DNA of 64,000 nt. Origin: Chromobacterium sp. ATCC 53434 (GTDB lineage Bacteria > Pseudomonadota > Gammaproteobacteria > Burkholderiales > Chromobacteriaceae). A program made the position numbers and the translations under genes. The stretch covers positions 3,348,001-3,412,000 of the forward strand of contig NZ_CP025429.1 in the NCBI RefSeq assembly GCF_002848345.1. Direction: 5' to 3'. Under the pieces are notes generated by a model. The model was not told the DNA's origin, searched no databases, and saw only the letters and a program-made list of their open reading frames with translations. Shown here one piece after another: positions 37,058 to 46,436 of the stretch. Numbering within the stretch: the stretch's first letter is position 1; every line of letters begins with the position of its first letter.

Positions 37058-38077
37058 TCACGCTTGCTGCAGGCCGGCGACGCGCACCGCGTCGCCGCTG
37101 GTCACGCCCAAGGCCTTGGCCGCGTCCGGGTTGATGAAGGCCACGCCGTCCACCACCGCGACGCGGGCAATGGTGGCGGCGAAGCCGGCCAGACGCTGAT
37201 TGCCGAGCAACTGCGGCGCGGCCTGGGCCGGCAGGCTGGCCTGCACTTCCACCGGGTAGACGCCGCTGTGCTCCACCGTCTTCAGTCGGTCCAGCTCGGC
37301 GGTCAGCACCGCGCCGCCGTCGAAGATGTCCAGATAGTTGTCGGCCTCGAAGCCCTCGTGGCACAGCAGCCGGCACACGCGCTCGAAGTGCGGATGGATC
37401 TGGCCTATCGCCTGCTGCGCCTCGTCCGGCAGCAGCGGGACGTAGATCGGATAGCTGGGCATCAATTCGGCGATGAAGGTCTTGCTGTGGCTGACGAAGG
37501 CCTGCTCCACCTGCAGGAAATCCATATTGAAGAAGCGGCGGCCGATCGCGTTCCAGAACGGCGACTGGCCGGCGTCGTCGTGTATGCCCTGCATCTCGGC
37601 GATGATGCGGCGGCCGAAGCGCTCGCGTTCGCCGGCGATGAACAGCAGCCGGGCCCGCGACATCAATTCGGCGGCGATCGGCTCCAGGCCGCCGTCGACA
37701 AAGAAGCCGCACAGCTGCACGGTGCCGGTCAGATCGTGGCAGATGTTCAGCACATGGATGCGGTTGTTGACCTTCAGCGCGCGGGAGGCGTGCACCGCAG
37801 TCTCGCTGCGGTAGCTGTAGAACGGCTGGTCGAAACCGGCCGACGCGCAGATAGACGCGGTGCCGACCACGGCGCCGCCATGCTCCAGCACGAACATATA
37901 GTATTCGCTGCCGGCGTCGCCGGTGGCTTCATGCTCGAAGGCGTCGACCGATTGCCGGATGCGCTCGAACAGTTTCTCGCGGTTGCTCGGCAGGCTGGTG
38001 ACGCCGATGCCGCTGGCCTTGGCCAGCCGCTCTATCGCGGGCAGGTCCGAGGTGCGGACGGGACGCACGGTAAACAT
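37058..38077 (-). CDS. aruF: Arginine N-succinyltransferase, alpha subunit
   Basis: 339 residues, the paralogue of AruG in the same operon: TVRPVRTSDLPAIERLAKAS at the start, QSPFWNAIGRRFFNMDF near 172-188 and FIAELMPSYPIYVPLLP near 203-219. Forms the heteromeric enzyme of the first aru step. Eleven base pairs separate it from aruG. Confidence 0.94.
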   Translation of the reverse strand: MFTVRPVRTSDLPAIERLAKASGIGVTSLPSNREKLFERIRQSVDAFEHEATGDAGSEYYMFVLEHGGAVVGTASICASAGFDQPFYSYRSETAVHASRALKVNNRIHVLNICHDLTGTVQLCGFFVDGGLEPIAAELMSRARLLFIAGERERFGRRIIAEMQGIHDDAGQSPFWNAIGRRFFNMDFLQVEQAFVSHSKTFIAELMPSYPIYVPLLPDEAQQAIGQIHPHFERVCRLLCHEGFEADNYLDIFDGGAVLTAELDRLKTVEHSGVYPVEVQASLPAQAAPQLLGNQRLAGFAATIARVAVVDGVAFINPDAAKALGVTSGDAVRVAGLQQA

Positions 38078-38221
38078 GGGAACTCCTCCCTGGTTGTGCT
38101 GCGCCGGCGCCGAATCGGGCGCAGCCGCAGCCGCGACCCGGCCGGAGGCGGGGTCGTGGCGATGGAATCGGGATTGCTCGAAACCAGCCGCGCGCCCGCT
38201 AGATAGGCGCGCGGCTCGGCC

Positions 38222-39436
38222 TTACTGGCCGGACAACAGGTCGGCGATGGCGGCGTCGAGGCGCTGCAGGCCCTCGTCGATGTCGGCGTCGCTGATCACC
38301 AGCGACGGCGCCAGGCGCAGCACGCTGAGGCCGGCCACCAAAATCATCAACTGCCGCTTCTCGGCGGCCTTCAGGAATTCGCGGGCGCGGCCGTTGTATT
38401 CGTCGGTCAGCACGCAACCGATCAGCAGGCCCTTGCCGCGCACCAGCTTGAACACCTTGTGCTTGGCGTTGATCGCCTCCAGGCCGGCCACCAGACGCTG
38501 ATGACGGGCCTCGACGCCGGCGAGCACCTCGGGCGAGCTGATGATGGACACCACCTTGTGCGCGACCGCGCAGGCCAGCGGGTTGCCGCCGTAGGTGGAG
38601 CCGTGGCTGCCGATGCCGAAGCTCTTGGCCACTTTTTCGGTGGTCAGCATCGCGCCGATCGGGAAGCCGCCGCCTATGCCCTTGGCCGACGACAGGATGT
38701 CCGGCATCACGCCGTACTGCTGATAGGCGTACAGCGCGCCGGTGCGGCCCATGCCGCTCTGCACCTCGTCGAAGACCAACAGCGCGTTGTGCTTGTCGCA
38801 CAGCTCGCGCGCGGCCTTCAGGAATGCCGGATCCGCCGGCAGCACGCCGCTCTCGCCCTGGATGGGCTCGATGACCACCGCACAGGTCTTGTCGGAGATC
38901 GCCGCCTTCAGCGACTCGATGTCGTTGAACTCGAAGTGGGCGATGCCGCCGGGCACCGGGCCGAAGCCTTCGGTGTACTTGGGCTGGCCGCCGACGCTGA
39001 CGGTGAACAGCGTGCGGCCGTGGAAGGAATTGACGCAGGACAGGATCTGGTTCTTGTCCGGGCCGAAGTTGTCGTACGCGTATTTGCGCGCCAGCTTGAA
39101 CGCGGCCTCGTTGGCCTCGCCGCCGGAGTTGCAGAAGAACACGCGATCGGCGAAGGTCTTCTCCACCAGCAGGCTGGCCAGCTTCAGCGCCGGCTCGTTG
39201 GTGAACACATTGGACACATGCCACAGCTTGTTCGCCTGCTCGGTCAGCGCGGCCACCAGTTCCGGATGGCAATGACCCAGCGCGTTGACGGCGATGCCGC
39301 CGGCCAGGTCGACGAATTCGCGACCGTCCTGGTCCCAGACGCGGGAACCTTCGCCTCGTACCGGGATGAAACCGGCCGGGCCGTAATTGGGCACCATGAC
39401 CTGGTCGAAATCAGCGCGGCTTACCGAATTGCTCAT
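38222..39436 (-). CDS. aruC: Succinylornithine/acetylornithine aminotransferase
   Basis: 404 residues, class III PLP aminotransferase: [17 protein letters not shown] near 105-121, [13 protein letters not shown] near 218-230 and the Schiff-base lysine in [15 protein letters not shown] near 246. In the aru pathway it converts succinylornithine to the semialdehyde; the same fold also serves arginine synthesis, so a dual role is possible. First gene of aruCFGDB, with AAGGAAGG before the ATG. An aruE/astE gene is not in the window. Confidence 0.93.
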   Translation of the reverse strand: MSNSVSRADFDQVMVPNYGPAGFIPVRGEGSRVWDQDGREFVDLAGGIAVNALGHCHPELVAALTEQANKLWHVSNVFTNEPALKLASLLVEKTFADRVFFCNSGGEANEAAFKLARKYAYDNFGPDKNQILSCVNSFHGRTLFTVSVGGQPKYTEGFGPVPGGIAHFEFNDIESLKAAISDKTCAVVIEPIQGESGVLPADPAFLKAARELCDKHNALLVFDEVQSGMGRTGALYAYQQYGVMPDILSSAKGIGGGFPIGAMLTTEKVAKSFGIGSHGSTYGGNPLACAVAHKVVSIISSPEVLAGVEARHQRLVAGLEAINAKHKVFKLVRGKGLLIGCVLTDEYNGRAREFLKAAEKRQLMILVAGLSVLRLAPSLVISDADIDEGLQRLDAAIADLLSGQ

Positions 39437-39700
39437 TGATGGTTTTCCTTCCTTGTTCTGTCTTGCGCCAGCGCTTTTTCCGCGCGGCTGTTTTTACATG
39501 CTCGATCGATTCTAAAGGAAGCTGACGAGAAGTCACTATCCTGTTTGCGACACCGGCGTACAAAAAGCATCCGACAAATCATGGTTTAGTGTCAGACAAT
39601 CAGCATTGTCCATTTTTTCACCCCCTCCTCCCCGCCGTTTCCCTCCCACGCTCCGCCGTCGTCTGTCAAACAAAAAAATACCGATACGCAGTCAACCATT

Positions 39701-39719
39701 GAGAATGATTTTCGTTTTT
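39701..39719. promoter_or_regulatory. Candidate Fur box 1 of the iron operon
   Basis: GAGAATGATTTTCGTTTTT matches the 19-bp Fur consensus GATAATGATAATCATTATC in 13 positions, best in the left half. Confidence 0.55.
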
Positions 39720-39794
39720 CTATGCTGAAACAGTCCACTGCCGTACAGCGGCGGCGGTCATGGCTTCGCGGCCGGCGCTGTCGGTCGAATAACG

Positions 39795-39813
39795 AGAACG
39801 ATACGCATTAATC
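39795..39813. promoter_or_regulatory. Candidate Fur box 2 of the iron operon
   Basis: GAGAACGATACGCATTAAT matches the Fur consensus in about 12 of 19 positions; it lies about 38 bp before the porin start. Two weak sites and an iron-transport operon together support Fur control. Confidence 0.45.
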
Positions 39814-39850
39814 AGGATGCAATGGAACCCCTCTTGGGAGATGTGACACT

Positions 39851-41344
39851 GTGAAACGATACGCACCACCCCATCCGCGCCGGCTGCTGGCCTGCGCCGT
39901 CGCCGCCGGCCTGCTGCTGACCGGTCTCGCTCGCGCCGCCGACAGCGTCGACGCCGACGTCAATCCCGCCGATCTGCCCGAGGCCGACCAGACCATCAAG
40001 GCCAAGCCGGACAACCAGTGGACCGGCTGGTGGAACCGCTCCACGCTGCTGGGCGACATCGGCGGCCTGCGCTCCGCCCTGGGCCGTCACGGCGTCACGC
40101 TGGGCCTGACCGAGAGCAGCGAATACCTGCGCAACGTCAGCGGCGGCATCCAATACGGCGGCGCCTATCAGGGCCTGTCCACGCTGACGCTGGGGCTGGA
40201 TACCCAGCGCGCCGGCTGGTGGGACGGCGGCAGCTTCAACGTCAGCGTGCTGGACATCCACGGCAAGCCGTTCAGCGCCGACCACGTCGGCAGCATACAG
40301 AGCGCCAGCGGCATCGAGGCCGACCGCACCACCCGGCTGTGGGAAGCCTGGTTCCAGCAGCAGCTGAACGGCGAACGGCTGGACCTGAAGATAGGCCAGC
40401 AGAGCCTGGACCAGGAATTCATGGCGTCGCAGTACGGCGGCGCCTTCATCGGCACCATGTTCGGCTGGCCGGCGGTGCCGTCGGCCGACCTGCCGGCCGG
40501 CGGACCGGCCTACCCGCTGTCCGGCCTGGGCGTGCGGCTGCGCGGCAAGATAGGCGACAGCATCACGCTGCTCGGCGGCGTCTTCGCCGGCGACCCGACC
40601 CGCGACGCGACGCAAAACCCCGACTCGCAACAGTTGAACAAGCACGGCACCACCTTCAGCACCCACGGCGGCACGCTGTTCATCGGCGAGCTGCAGTACG
40701 GCCGCAACCTGCCGTCGAACGGCGCGCTGGAAAGCCCGCGCCCGCTGAACGGCATCGGCGGCCTGCCCGGCACCTACAAGCTGGGCTTCTGGTATCTGAA
40801 CCACAAGACCGCCGACACCCGTTGGGACGCCAACGGCCAGCCGATGGCGATCACCGGCGCCGATCCGATGCTGCACAACGGCAACTACAGCGTCTACGCC
40901 GTGGCCGACCAGACCGTGTGGCGCCCGGCCGAGGACAGCAGCCGGACGCTGAACGTGTTCACCCGCCTGATGGGCGCGCCCGGCGACCGCAATCTGGTCA
41001 GTTTCTCCGCCAACGCCGGCGTGACGCTGACCGCGCCATTCGCCGGCCGCGACAACGACACCGTCGGCCTGGCCTTCGGCTACGTCAAGGTGGGCAACCA
41101 CGCCGCCGGCAACGACATCGACACCGGCGTCGCCAACGGCAACCCGCTCTACCCGGTGCGCGGCAACGAAACCCAGGTCGAGGCCACCTATATTTATCAA
41201 TTGACGCCATGGTGGCAGTGGCAGGCCGATGTGCAGTACGTGCGCAATGTCGGCGCCGGCGCGGTATCGCCGAACGACCCGAGCCAGACCCAGCGCATCC
41301 CCAACAACTGGGTGGTGGGCCTGAAGACCAATATCACCTTCTGA
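39851..41344 (+). CDS. OprB-family (carbohydrate-selective type) outer-membrane porin
   Basis: 497 residues, GTG start with GGGAGA about 10 nt upstream. A signal peptide (LLACAVAAGLLLTGLARAA) precedes a beta-barrel sequence with alternating aromatic segments and ends in Phe (TNITF), as outer-membrane barrels do. OprB landmarks include WNRSTLLGDIGGLRSAL and the LKIGQQSLDQEF strand. Although OprB porins are known for sugars, this gene heads an operon with a DyP peroxidase and a ferric transporter and follows Fur-like boxes, so a role in passage of iron or an iron complex is possible. This is inference from context. Confidence 0.85.
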   Translation: MKRYAPPHPRRLLACAVAAGLLLTGLARAADSVDADVNPADLPEADQTIKAKPDNQWTGWWNRSTLLGDIGGLRSALGRHGVTLGLTESSEYLRNVSGGIQYGGAYQGLSTLTLGLDTQRAGWWDGGSFNVSVLDIHGKPFSADHVGSIQSASGIEADRTTRLWEAWFQQQLNGERLDLKIGQQSLDQEFMASQYGGAFIGTMFGWPAVPSADLPAGGPAYPLSGLGVRLRGKIGDSITLLGGVFAGDPTRDATQNPDSQQLNKHGTTFSTHGGTLFIGELQYGRNLPSNGALESPRPLNGIGGLPGTYKLGFWYLNHKTADTRWDANGQPMAITGADPMLHNGNYSVYAVADQTVWRPAEDSSRTLNVFTRLMGAPGDRNLVSFSANAGVTLTAPFAGRDNDTVGLAFGYVKVGNHAAGNDIDTGVANGNPLYPVRGNETQVEATYIYQLTPWWQWQADVQYVRNVGAGAVSPNDPSQTQRIPNNWVVGLKTNITF

Positions 41345-41378
41345 GCGCGGGCCTCTGCCCCCACTGGAGAATGCAGCA

Positions 41379-42500
41379 ATGAAACTGGAATTTCCGCAGC
41401 GCAAGCTGCTCGCCGCCGCCGCCACCCTGCTGGCGCTGGCGGGCGGCGCCCACGCCGGCGACGCCTTCCTGGCCGGCGTCAAGCGCCATACCGTCCTGAC
41501 CAACACCGTGCCGGACAACGGCGACCAGAACCCGTACGCCATCGTCGTCTCACCGATCACCTCCGGCAAGATCAAGGCCGGCGACGTGCTGGTGGACAAC
41601 TTCAACAACGCCGCCAACCTGCAAGGCATGGGCAGCACCATCGTCAACTACCACCCGGACAGCAAGAACCTGACGCTGTTCGCGGAAATACCGCGCACGC
41701 TGGCGCAGTGTCCGGGCGGCGTCGGCCTGTCCACCGCGATGACGGTGCTGAAGAGCGGCTGGGTCATCGTCGGCAGCACGCCCAGCAACGACGGCACCAC
41801 CGACACCAAGGGCGCCGGCTGCCTGATGGTGCTGGACACCGAGGGCAAGCTGGTCGACGTCTGGTCCGGCCCGGACATCAACGACCCCTGGGGCAATATG
41901 GCGGTGATAGACAACGGCGACAAGGCCACGCTGTTCGTCAGCAACGCCGGCTTCGGCGTCGGCAGCGCCAAGGGCACGCCGCCGGTGATCAACCAGGCCA
42001 CCGTGCTGAGGCTGGACCTGGAAATCCCGGCCGGCAAGCCGCCGAAGATCGCGGGCCGCACCGTCGTCGCCAGCGGCTTCGGCGAACAGGCCGACAAGGG
42101 CGTGTTCCTGGTCGGCCCCACCGGCCTGGTCTACGGCAAAGACGACAAGCTCTACGTGTCCGACGCGCTGGGCAACCGCATCAGCGAGATCTGGGACGCC
42201 ACCACCCGCACCACCAGCGCCGGCGTCGGCCGCACGCTGACCCACGACGGCCTGCTGCTGCGCCCGCTGGCGCTGACGACGACGCCGCAAGGCCATCTGC
42301 TGGCCACCAACGGCTCCAACGGCAAGGTGGTGGAGATAGACCCGGCCAACGGCGAGCAGCTGGGCGCGCGCTGGATAGACGCCAACAAGGCGCAGACCCC
42401 GCCCGGCAACGGCGACCTGTTCGGCATCGCCGTGACGCCTGAGGGCGACGGCTTCTACTACGTCACCGACGACAACAATAATCTGGTGCTGGCGAAATGA
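41379..42500 (+). CDS. Exported beta-propeller protein of unknown function
   Basis: 373 residues with a Sec signal peptide (LLAAAATLLALAGGAHAG). The mature protein is made of repeated blades of the NHL/six-bladed type (GPTGLVYGKDDKLYVSDALGNRISEI; TPQGHLLATNGSNGKVVEID; TPEGDGFYYVTDDNNNLV). No catalytic residues are recognised. GGAGA lies 8 nt before the ATG; the end overlaps the DyP start by 4 nt. Its place between porin and peroxidase suggests a periplasmic partner in iron handling. Confidence 0.82.
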   Translation: MKLEFPQRKLLAAAATLLALAGGAHAGDAFLAGVKRHTVLTNTVPDNGDQNPYAIVVSPITSGKIKAGDVLVDNFNNAANLQGMGSTIVNYHPDSKNLTLFAEIPRTLAQCPGGVGLSTAMTVLKSGWVIVGSTPSNDGTTDTKGAGCLMVLDTEGKLVDVWSGPDINDPWGNMAVIDNGDKATLFVSNAGFGVGSAKGTPPVINQATVLRLDLEIPAGKPPKIAGRTVVASGFGEQADKGVFLVGPTGLVYGKDDKLYVSDALGNRISEIWDATTRTTSAGVGRTLTHDGLLLRPLALTTTPQGHLLATNGSNGKVVEIDPANGEQLGARWIDANKAQTPPGNGDLFGIAVTPEGDGFYYVTDDNNNLVLAK

Positions 42501-43786
42501 GCGACGGCCAAGCTCCGAAGCAGCCGTCCCGGCGGGGCTTCCTCGCCGGCGGCGGCGCGCTGGCGCTGGCCGGCTGGCTGGGCGGCGCGCCGGGCCTGGC
42601 CCGGGCGGCCGCCGGCCGCGCCAAGACCGCGCCGGCCAAGGACCAGGAGGCATTCTACGGCCCGCACCAGGGCGGCATCGTCACGCCGCAGCAGCAGAAC
42701 AGCTATTTCGCCGCCTTCGACCTGGCCGACACCGCCAAGCGCGAGGACGTGATCGCGCTGTTGAAAGCCTGGACCGACGCCGCCGGCCGCCTCGCCCGCG
42801 GCCTGCCGGCGCGCGCGCTGAGCGGCCAGGCCGACAAGGCGCCGCTGGACTCCGGCGAAGCGGTCGGCCTCGCCACCGCGCGGCTGACGATCACCTTCGG
42901 CTTCGGCCCCGGCCTGTTCTCCAAGAACGGCGTCGACCGCTACGGCCTGGCCGCGCGTCGGCCGGAAGCGCTGGTGGACCTGCCCAAGTTCAACGGCGAT
43001 CAGCTGGTGCCGGAGAAGAGCGGCGGCGACCTGTCCATCCAGGCCTGCGCCGACGATCCGCAAGTGGCCTTCCACGCGGTGCGGCAGCTGGCCGCGCTGG
43101 CCGACGGCGTCGCCGCCGTGCGCTGGGTGCAGACCGGCTTCGCCAGCGGCGCCCCCGGCGGCGGCACCCCGCGCAATCTGATGGGCTTCAAGGACGGCAC
43201 CAACAACCCGTCGACCAAGGACCCGTCGCTGATGAACCAGTTCATCTGGGTCGGCGACGAAGGCGGCTGGATGAAGGGCGGCAGCTATTTGGTGGCGCGC
43301 CGCATCCGCATCGCCCTGGAGCACTGGGACAAGACCGAGCTGGGCTTCCAGCAGGAAGTGGTGGGCCGCTACAAGGAAAGCGGCGCGCCGCTGGGCCAGA
43401 AGCACGAATTCGAGCCGCTGAAGCTGGACGCCGTGGACAAGGACGGCAATCCGGTGATTCCGGACACCGCCCACTCGCGCGTGGCCTCGCCGCAGGAAAA
43501 CGACGGCGCGCGCATCCTGCGCCGGGCCTACTCGTACAACGACGGCGCCAACTTCACCGCCGAGCGCTGGCCGCCGTGGCGCCAGGGCATCGAATACGAT
43601 GCCGGCCTGTTCTTCCTCGCCTACCAGCGCGACCCGCGCACCGGCTTCATCCGCATCAACAAGAAGCTGGCGGCGATGGACATGATGAACCAGTACATCA
43701 CCCATGTGGCCAGCGCCGTCTTCGCCTGCCCGCCCGGCGCGCGTCCCGGCGGCTATATCGGCGAGACGCTGTTCGCCGGCCTGTGA
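42497..43786 (+). CDS. efeB: Tat-exported DyP-type heme peroxidase (EfeB-like)
   Basis: 429 residues. The N-terminus carries a twin-arginine signal SRRGFLAGGGALALAGW, so the folded heme protein is exported to the periplasm. DyP landmarks: GFKDGTNNP near 230-238 (distal Asp) and a proximal heme His in DTAHSRVASP near 325. EfeB proteins oxidise ferrous iron or release iron from heme as part of EfeUOB. Here EfeU and EfeO are absent and an FbpABC system follows, so the enzyme may supply ferric iron to it. ATGA overlap with the propeller gene. Confidence 0.9.
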   Translation: MSDGQAPKQPSRRGFLAGGGALALAGWLGGAPGLARAAAGRAKTAPAKDQEAFYGPHQGGIVTPQQQNSYFAAFDLADTAKREDVIALLKAWTDAAGRLARGLPARALSGQADKAPLDSGEAVGLATARLTITFGFGPGLFSKNGVDRYGLAARRPEALVDLPKFNGDQLVPEKSGGDLSIQACADDPQVAFHAVRQLAALADGVAAVRWVQTGFASGAPGGGTPRNLMGFKDGTNNPSTKDPSLMNQFIWVGDEGGWMKGGSYLVARRIRIALEHWDKTELGFQQEVVGRYKESGAPLGQKHEFEPLKLDAVDKDGNPVIPDTAHSRVASPQENDGARILRRAYSYNDGANFTAERWPPWRQGIEYDAGLFFLAYQRDPRTGFIRINKKLAAMDMMNQYITHVASAVFACPPGARPGGYIGETLFAGL

Positions 43787-43811
43787 CCCCCGCTTGCAAA
43801 GGAAAGACAAT

Positions 43812-44816
43812 ATGAAAACGAAGAAACTGATTGCCGCGCTGCTCGCCGGCGGCCTGCTGGCGGCCAGCCAGCTCTCGCTCGCTGCCAGCCTGGTGCTGTA
43901 CAACGCCCAGCACCCGCAAACCATCAAGCTGTTGACCGACGACTTCGAGAAAATGAGCGGCATCGGCGTCAAGATCCGCTCCGGCGAAGGCCCGGAACTG
44001 TCCGCCCAGCTGCTGGCCGAGGGCAAGGCCTCGCCGGCCGACGTCTATTTCGCCTCCAACTCGCCGGAGCTGATGCTGCTGGAAGGCAAGCAGATGCTGG
44101 CCAAGCTGCCGGCCGCCACCTTGTCGCCCATCCCGGCGCGCTACAGCTCGCCGCAGGGCGAATGGGTGGGCGTGATGGCGCGCGAGAACGTGCTGGTCTT
44201 CAACAACAAGCTGGCCGCCGGCGCCCAGATGCCGGCCTCGCTGCTGGATCTGGCCCGCCCGCAATGGAAGGGCAAGCTGGCCATCGCCCCGTCCGACGGC
44301 GACTTCCTGCCGCTGGTCAGCGCGGTGCGCGCGCTGAAGGGCGAGCCGGCGACGCTGGCCTGGCTGAAGGGCCTGCGCGACAACGCCCAGACTTTCGACG
44401 ACAACGAGGGCGTGGTGGCGGCGGTAAACCGCGGCGGCGTGGCCGTCGGCGTCATCAACAACTACTACTGGACCCGCCTGCAGGTGGAACTGGGCAGCAA
44501 GGGCATGCACAGCCAGCTCTACCACTTCGGCAACGCCGACGTCGGCGCGCTGATCAACGTGTCCGGCGCCGGCATCCTGAAAACCGCGCATAACGCCGAC
44601 GCGGCGCACAAATTCCTGGCCTACCTGGTCAGCCCGCGCGCCCAGCAGCTGATCGCCAAGAGCAATATCACCTTCGAATACCCGCTGCTGCCCAGCGTGG
44701 CTCCGGCCCCGCAGCTGAAGCCGTTCAACCAGCTGAACCCGCCGCCGCTGGACATGCAGAAGCTGGGCGACGACAGCCAGTCGGCCAAGCTGCTGCGCCA
44801 GGCGGGGCTGCTGTAA
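43812..44816 (+). CDS. fbpA: Ferric iron ABC transporter substrate-binding protein (FbpA/FutA-like)
   Basis: 334 residues with a signal peptide (LIAALLAGGLLAASQLSLAAS). It begins LVLYNAQHPQTIKLLTDDFEK, typical of the ferric-binding family, and has the paired tyrosines NNYYW (Tyr218 and Tyr219) that ligate Fe(III). AAAGGAAAG lies upstream; a longer frame starting at 43704 overlaps efeB and lacks a signal. The permease gene starts immediately after the stop. Confidence 0.93.
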   Translation: MKTKKLIAALLAGGLLAASQLSLAASLVLYNAQHPQTIKLLTDDFEKMSGIGVKIRSGEGPELSAQLLAEGKASPADVYFASNSPELMLLEGKQMLAKLPAATLSPIPARYSSPQGEWVGVMARENVLVFNNKLAAGAQMPASLLDLARPQWKGKLAIAPSDGDFLPLVSAVRALKGEPATLAWLKGLRDNAQTFDDNEGVVAAVNRGGVAVGVINNYYWTRLQVELGSKGMHSQLYHFGNADVGALINVSGAGILKTAHNADAAHKFLAYLVSPRAQQLIAKSNITFEYPLLPSVAPAPQLKPFNQLNPPPLDMQKLGDDSQSAKLLRQAGLL

Positions 44817-46436
44817 ATGAACGCAGCGGTCTTGCGCCTGGCCGCCGGCGCCCGCCGGCGGCCGCTGAGCCTCACCGCCTGCGCCGCGCTGGTGGCGGCG
44901 CTGGTGCTGCTGCCGCTGGGCTTCACGCTGTGGCAGGCGATCAGCTACGGCGGCGGCGACGCCGCCGAGTTGCTGTTCCGCCCCATCGTCGCCCGGCTGG
45001 CCGGCAACACCGCGCTGATCGTCTTGGCCAGCACCGCCAGCTGCGCCGTCGCCGGCACCGCCTCGGCCTGGCTGGTCGAACGCACCCGGCTGCCGGGCCA
45101 CAAACTGTGGGCGCTGCTGTGCGTCGCGCCGCTGGCCATCCCGCCGTTCATCACCAGCTTCGCCTGGGTGTCAATCAGCCCCGATCTGCAGGGTTTCTGG
45201 GGCGCCTGGCTGGTGCTGACCACCGCCTACACGCCGCTGGTCTACCTGCCGGTGTCGGCGGTGCTGCGCAATATGGACCCGGCGCTGGAGGAAACCGCCC
45301 GCGCGCTGGGCCTGTCGCCGTGGTCCTGTTTCCTGCGGGTGACGCTGCCGCAACTGAAGCCGGCGTTGCTGGGCGGCATGCTGCTGGTGGCGCTGTCGAC
45401 GCTGTCCGAGTTCGGCGCCTTCATGCTGCTGCACTTCCACACCTTCACCACCGAGATCTACGCCGAATACCGCGCCAGCTTCGACAGCGCCGGCGCCTCG
45501 CTATTGGCCAGCGTGCTGATGGCGGCCGGCGTGCTGATCCTGCTGGCCGAGCTGCGCGTGCGCGGCCAGAGCCGCTACCAGCGGCTGGACCGCGGCGCGC
45601 GCCGCGCCGCCGGCCGGCTGGCGCTGGGCTGGAAGCGCTGGCCGGCGCTGGCCTGGCTGTTGCTGCAAGCGTCGGCCACGCTGCTGGCGCCGATCGCCAC
45701 CATCCTGTACTGGACGCTGCAGCCGGGCGCCGACGCGGTGACGCCGGCCGAAGTGTCGCCGCAGCTGCTGCTGTCCGCCACCGCCTCCTCGCTGGGTCTG
45801 GGCCTGTCCGCCGCCGCGCTGACCACGCTGCTGGCGCTGCCGCTGGGCTATCTGCTGGCGCGCCATCCGGGCCGGCTGGCCCATCTGCTGGAACGGGTGG
45901 TATATCTGGCCCAGGGCGTGCCCGGCATCGTCATCGCGCTGGCGCTGGTCAATCTGGCCATCCAATGGCTGAAGCCGCTGTACCAGAGCGCGGCGATGCT
46001 GGCGCTGGCCTACGCCATCATGTTCCTGCCGCTGGCCCTGGTCAGCGTCAGGAGCGCGCTGTTGCAGGCGGAAAGCCGGCTGGAGGAGCTGGCGCGCTCG
46101 CTGGGCCTCAACTGGTGGCAATCGCTGTGGCGGGTGGTGCTGCCGCTGGCCGCGCCCGGCCTGGGCGCCGCCGCCAGCCTGGTCTTCGTCTCGGTGATCA
46201 CCGAGCTGACCGCCACGCTGCTGCTGGCGCCGATAGGCACCGAGACGCTGGCCACCCAGGTGTGGGCCGACACCGCCGCGCTGGCCTTCGCCGCCGCCGC
46301 GCCGTATGCCGCCATCCTGATCGCGCTGTCGCTGTCCGCCACCTGGCTGTTGATGTCCTGCCTGGGACGCGGCGCGGTGCTGGACGGCCAGGCGCAACCA
46401 TGGAATCAACAGGAAGATCCGCCATGTCGGAACTGA
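44817..46436 (+). CDS. fbpB: Ferric iron ABC transporter permease (FbpB-like)
   Basis: 539 residues with about 12 membrane helices in two homologous halves. Each half has the EAA loop that contacts the ATPase: EETARALGLSPWSCFLRVTLPQ near 160 and LEELARSLGLNWWQSLWRVVLP near 425. A fused-duplicate permease is characteristic of Fbp/Afu/Sfu ferric importers. Start codon directly follows the fbpA stop. Confidence 0.94.
   Translation: MNAAVLRLAAGARRRPLSLTACAALVAALVLLPLGFTLWQAISYGGGDAAELLFRPIVARLAGNTALIVLASTASCAVAGTASAWLVERTRLPGHKLWALLCVAPLAIPPFITSFAWVSISPDLQGFWGAWLVLTTAYTPLVYLPVSAVLRNMDPALEETARALGLSPWSCFLRVTLPQLKPALLGGMLLVALSTLSEFGAFMLLHFHTFTTEIYAEYRASFDSAGASLLASVLMAAGVLILLAELRVRGQSRYQRLDRGARRAAGRLALGWKRWPALAWLLLQASATLLAPIATILYWTLQPGADAVTPAEVSPQLLLSATASSLGLGLSAAALTTLLALPLGYLLARHPGRLAHLLERVVYLAQGVPGIVIALALVNLAIQWLKPLYQSAAMLALAYAIMFLPLALVSVRSALLQAESRLEELARSLGLNWWQSLWRVVLPLAAPGLGAAASLVFVSVITELTATLLLAPIGTETLATQVWADTAALAFAAAAPYAAILIALSLSATWLLMSCLGRGAVLDGQAQPWNQQEDPPCRN

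Larger units (their letters stand above)
39437..39850. other. Divergent control region of aruC and the iron operon
   Basis: About 410 bp with low GC in the middle. It contains two Fur-like sites near the iron operon (entered separately). No ArgR box, sigma-54 promoter or gene could be recognised on the aruC side. Confidence 0.6.
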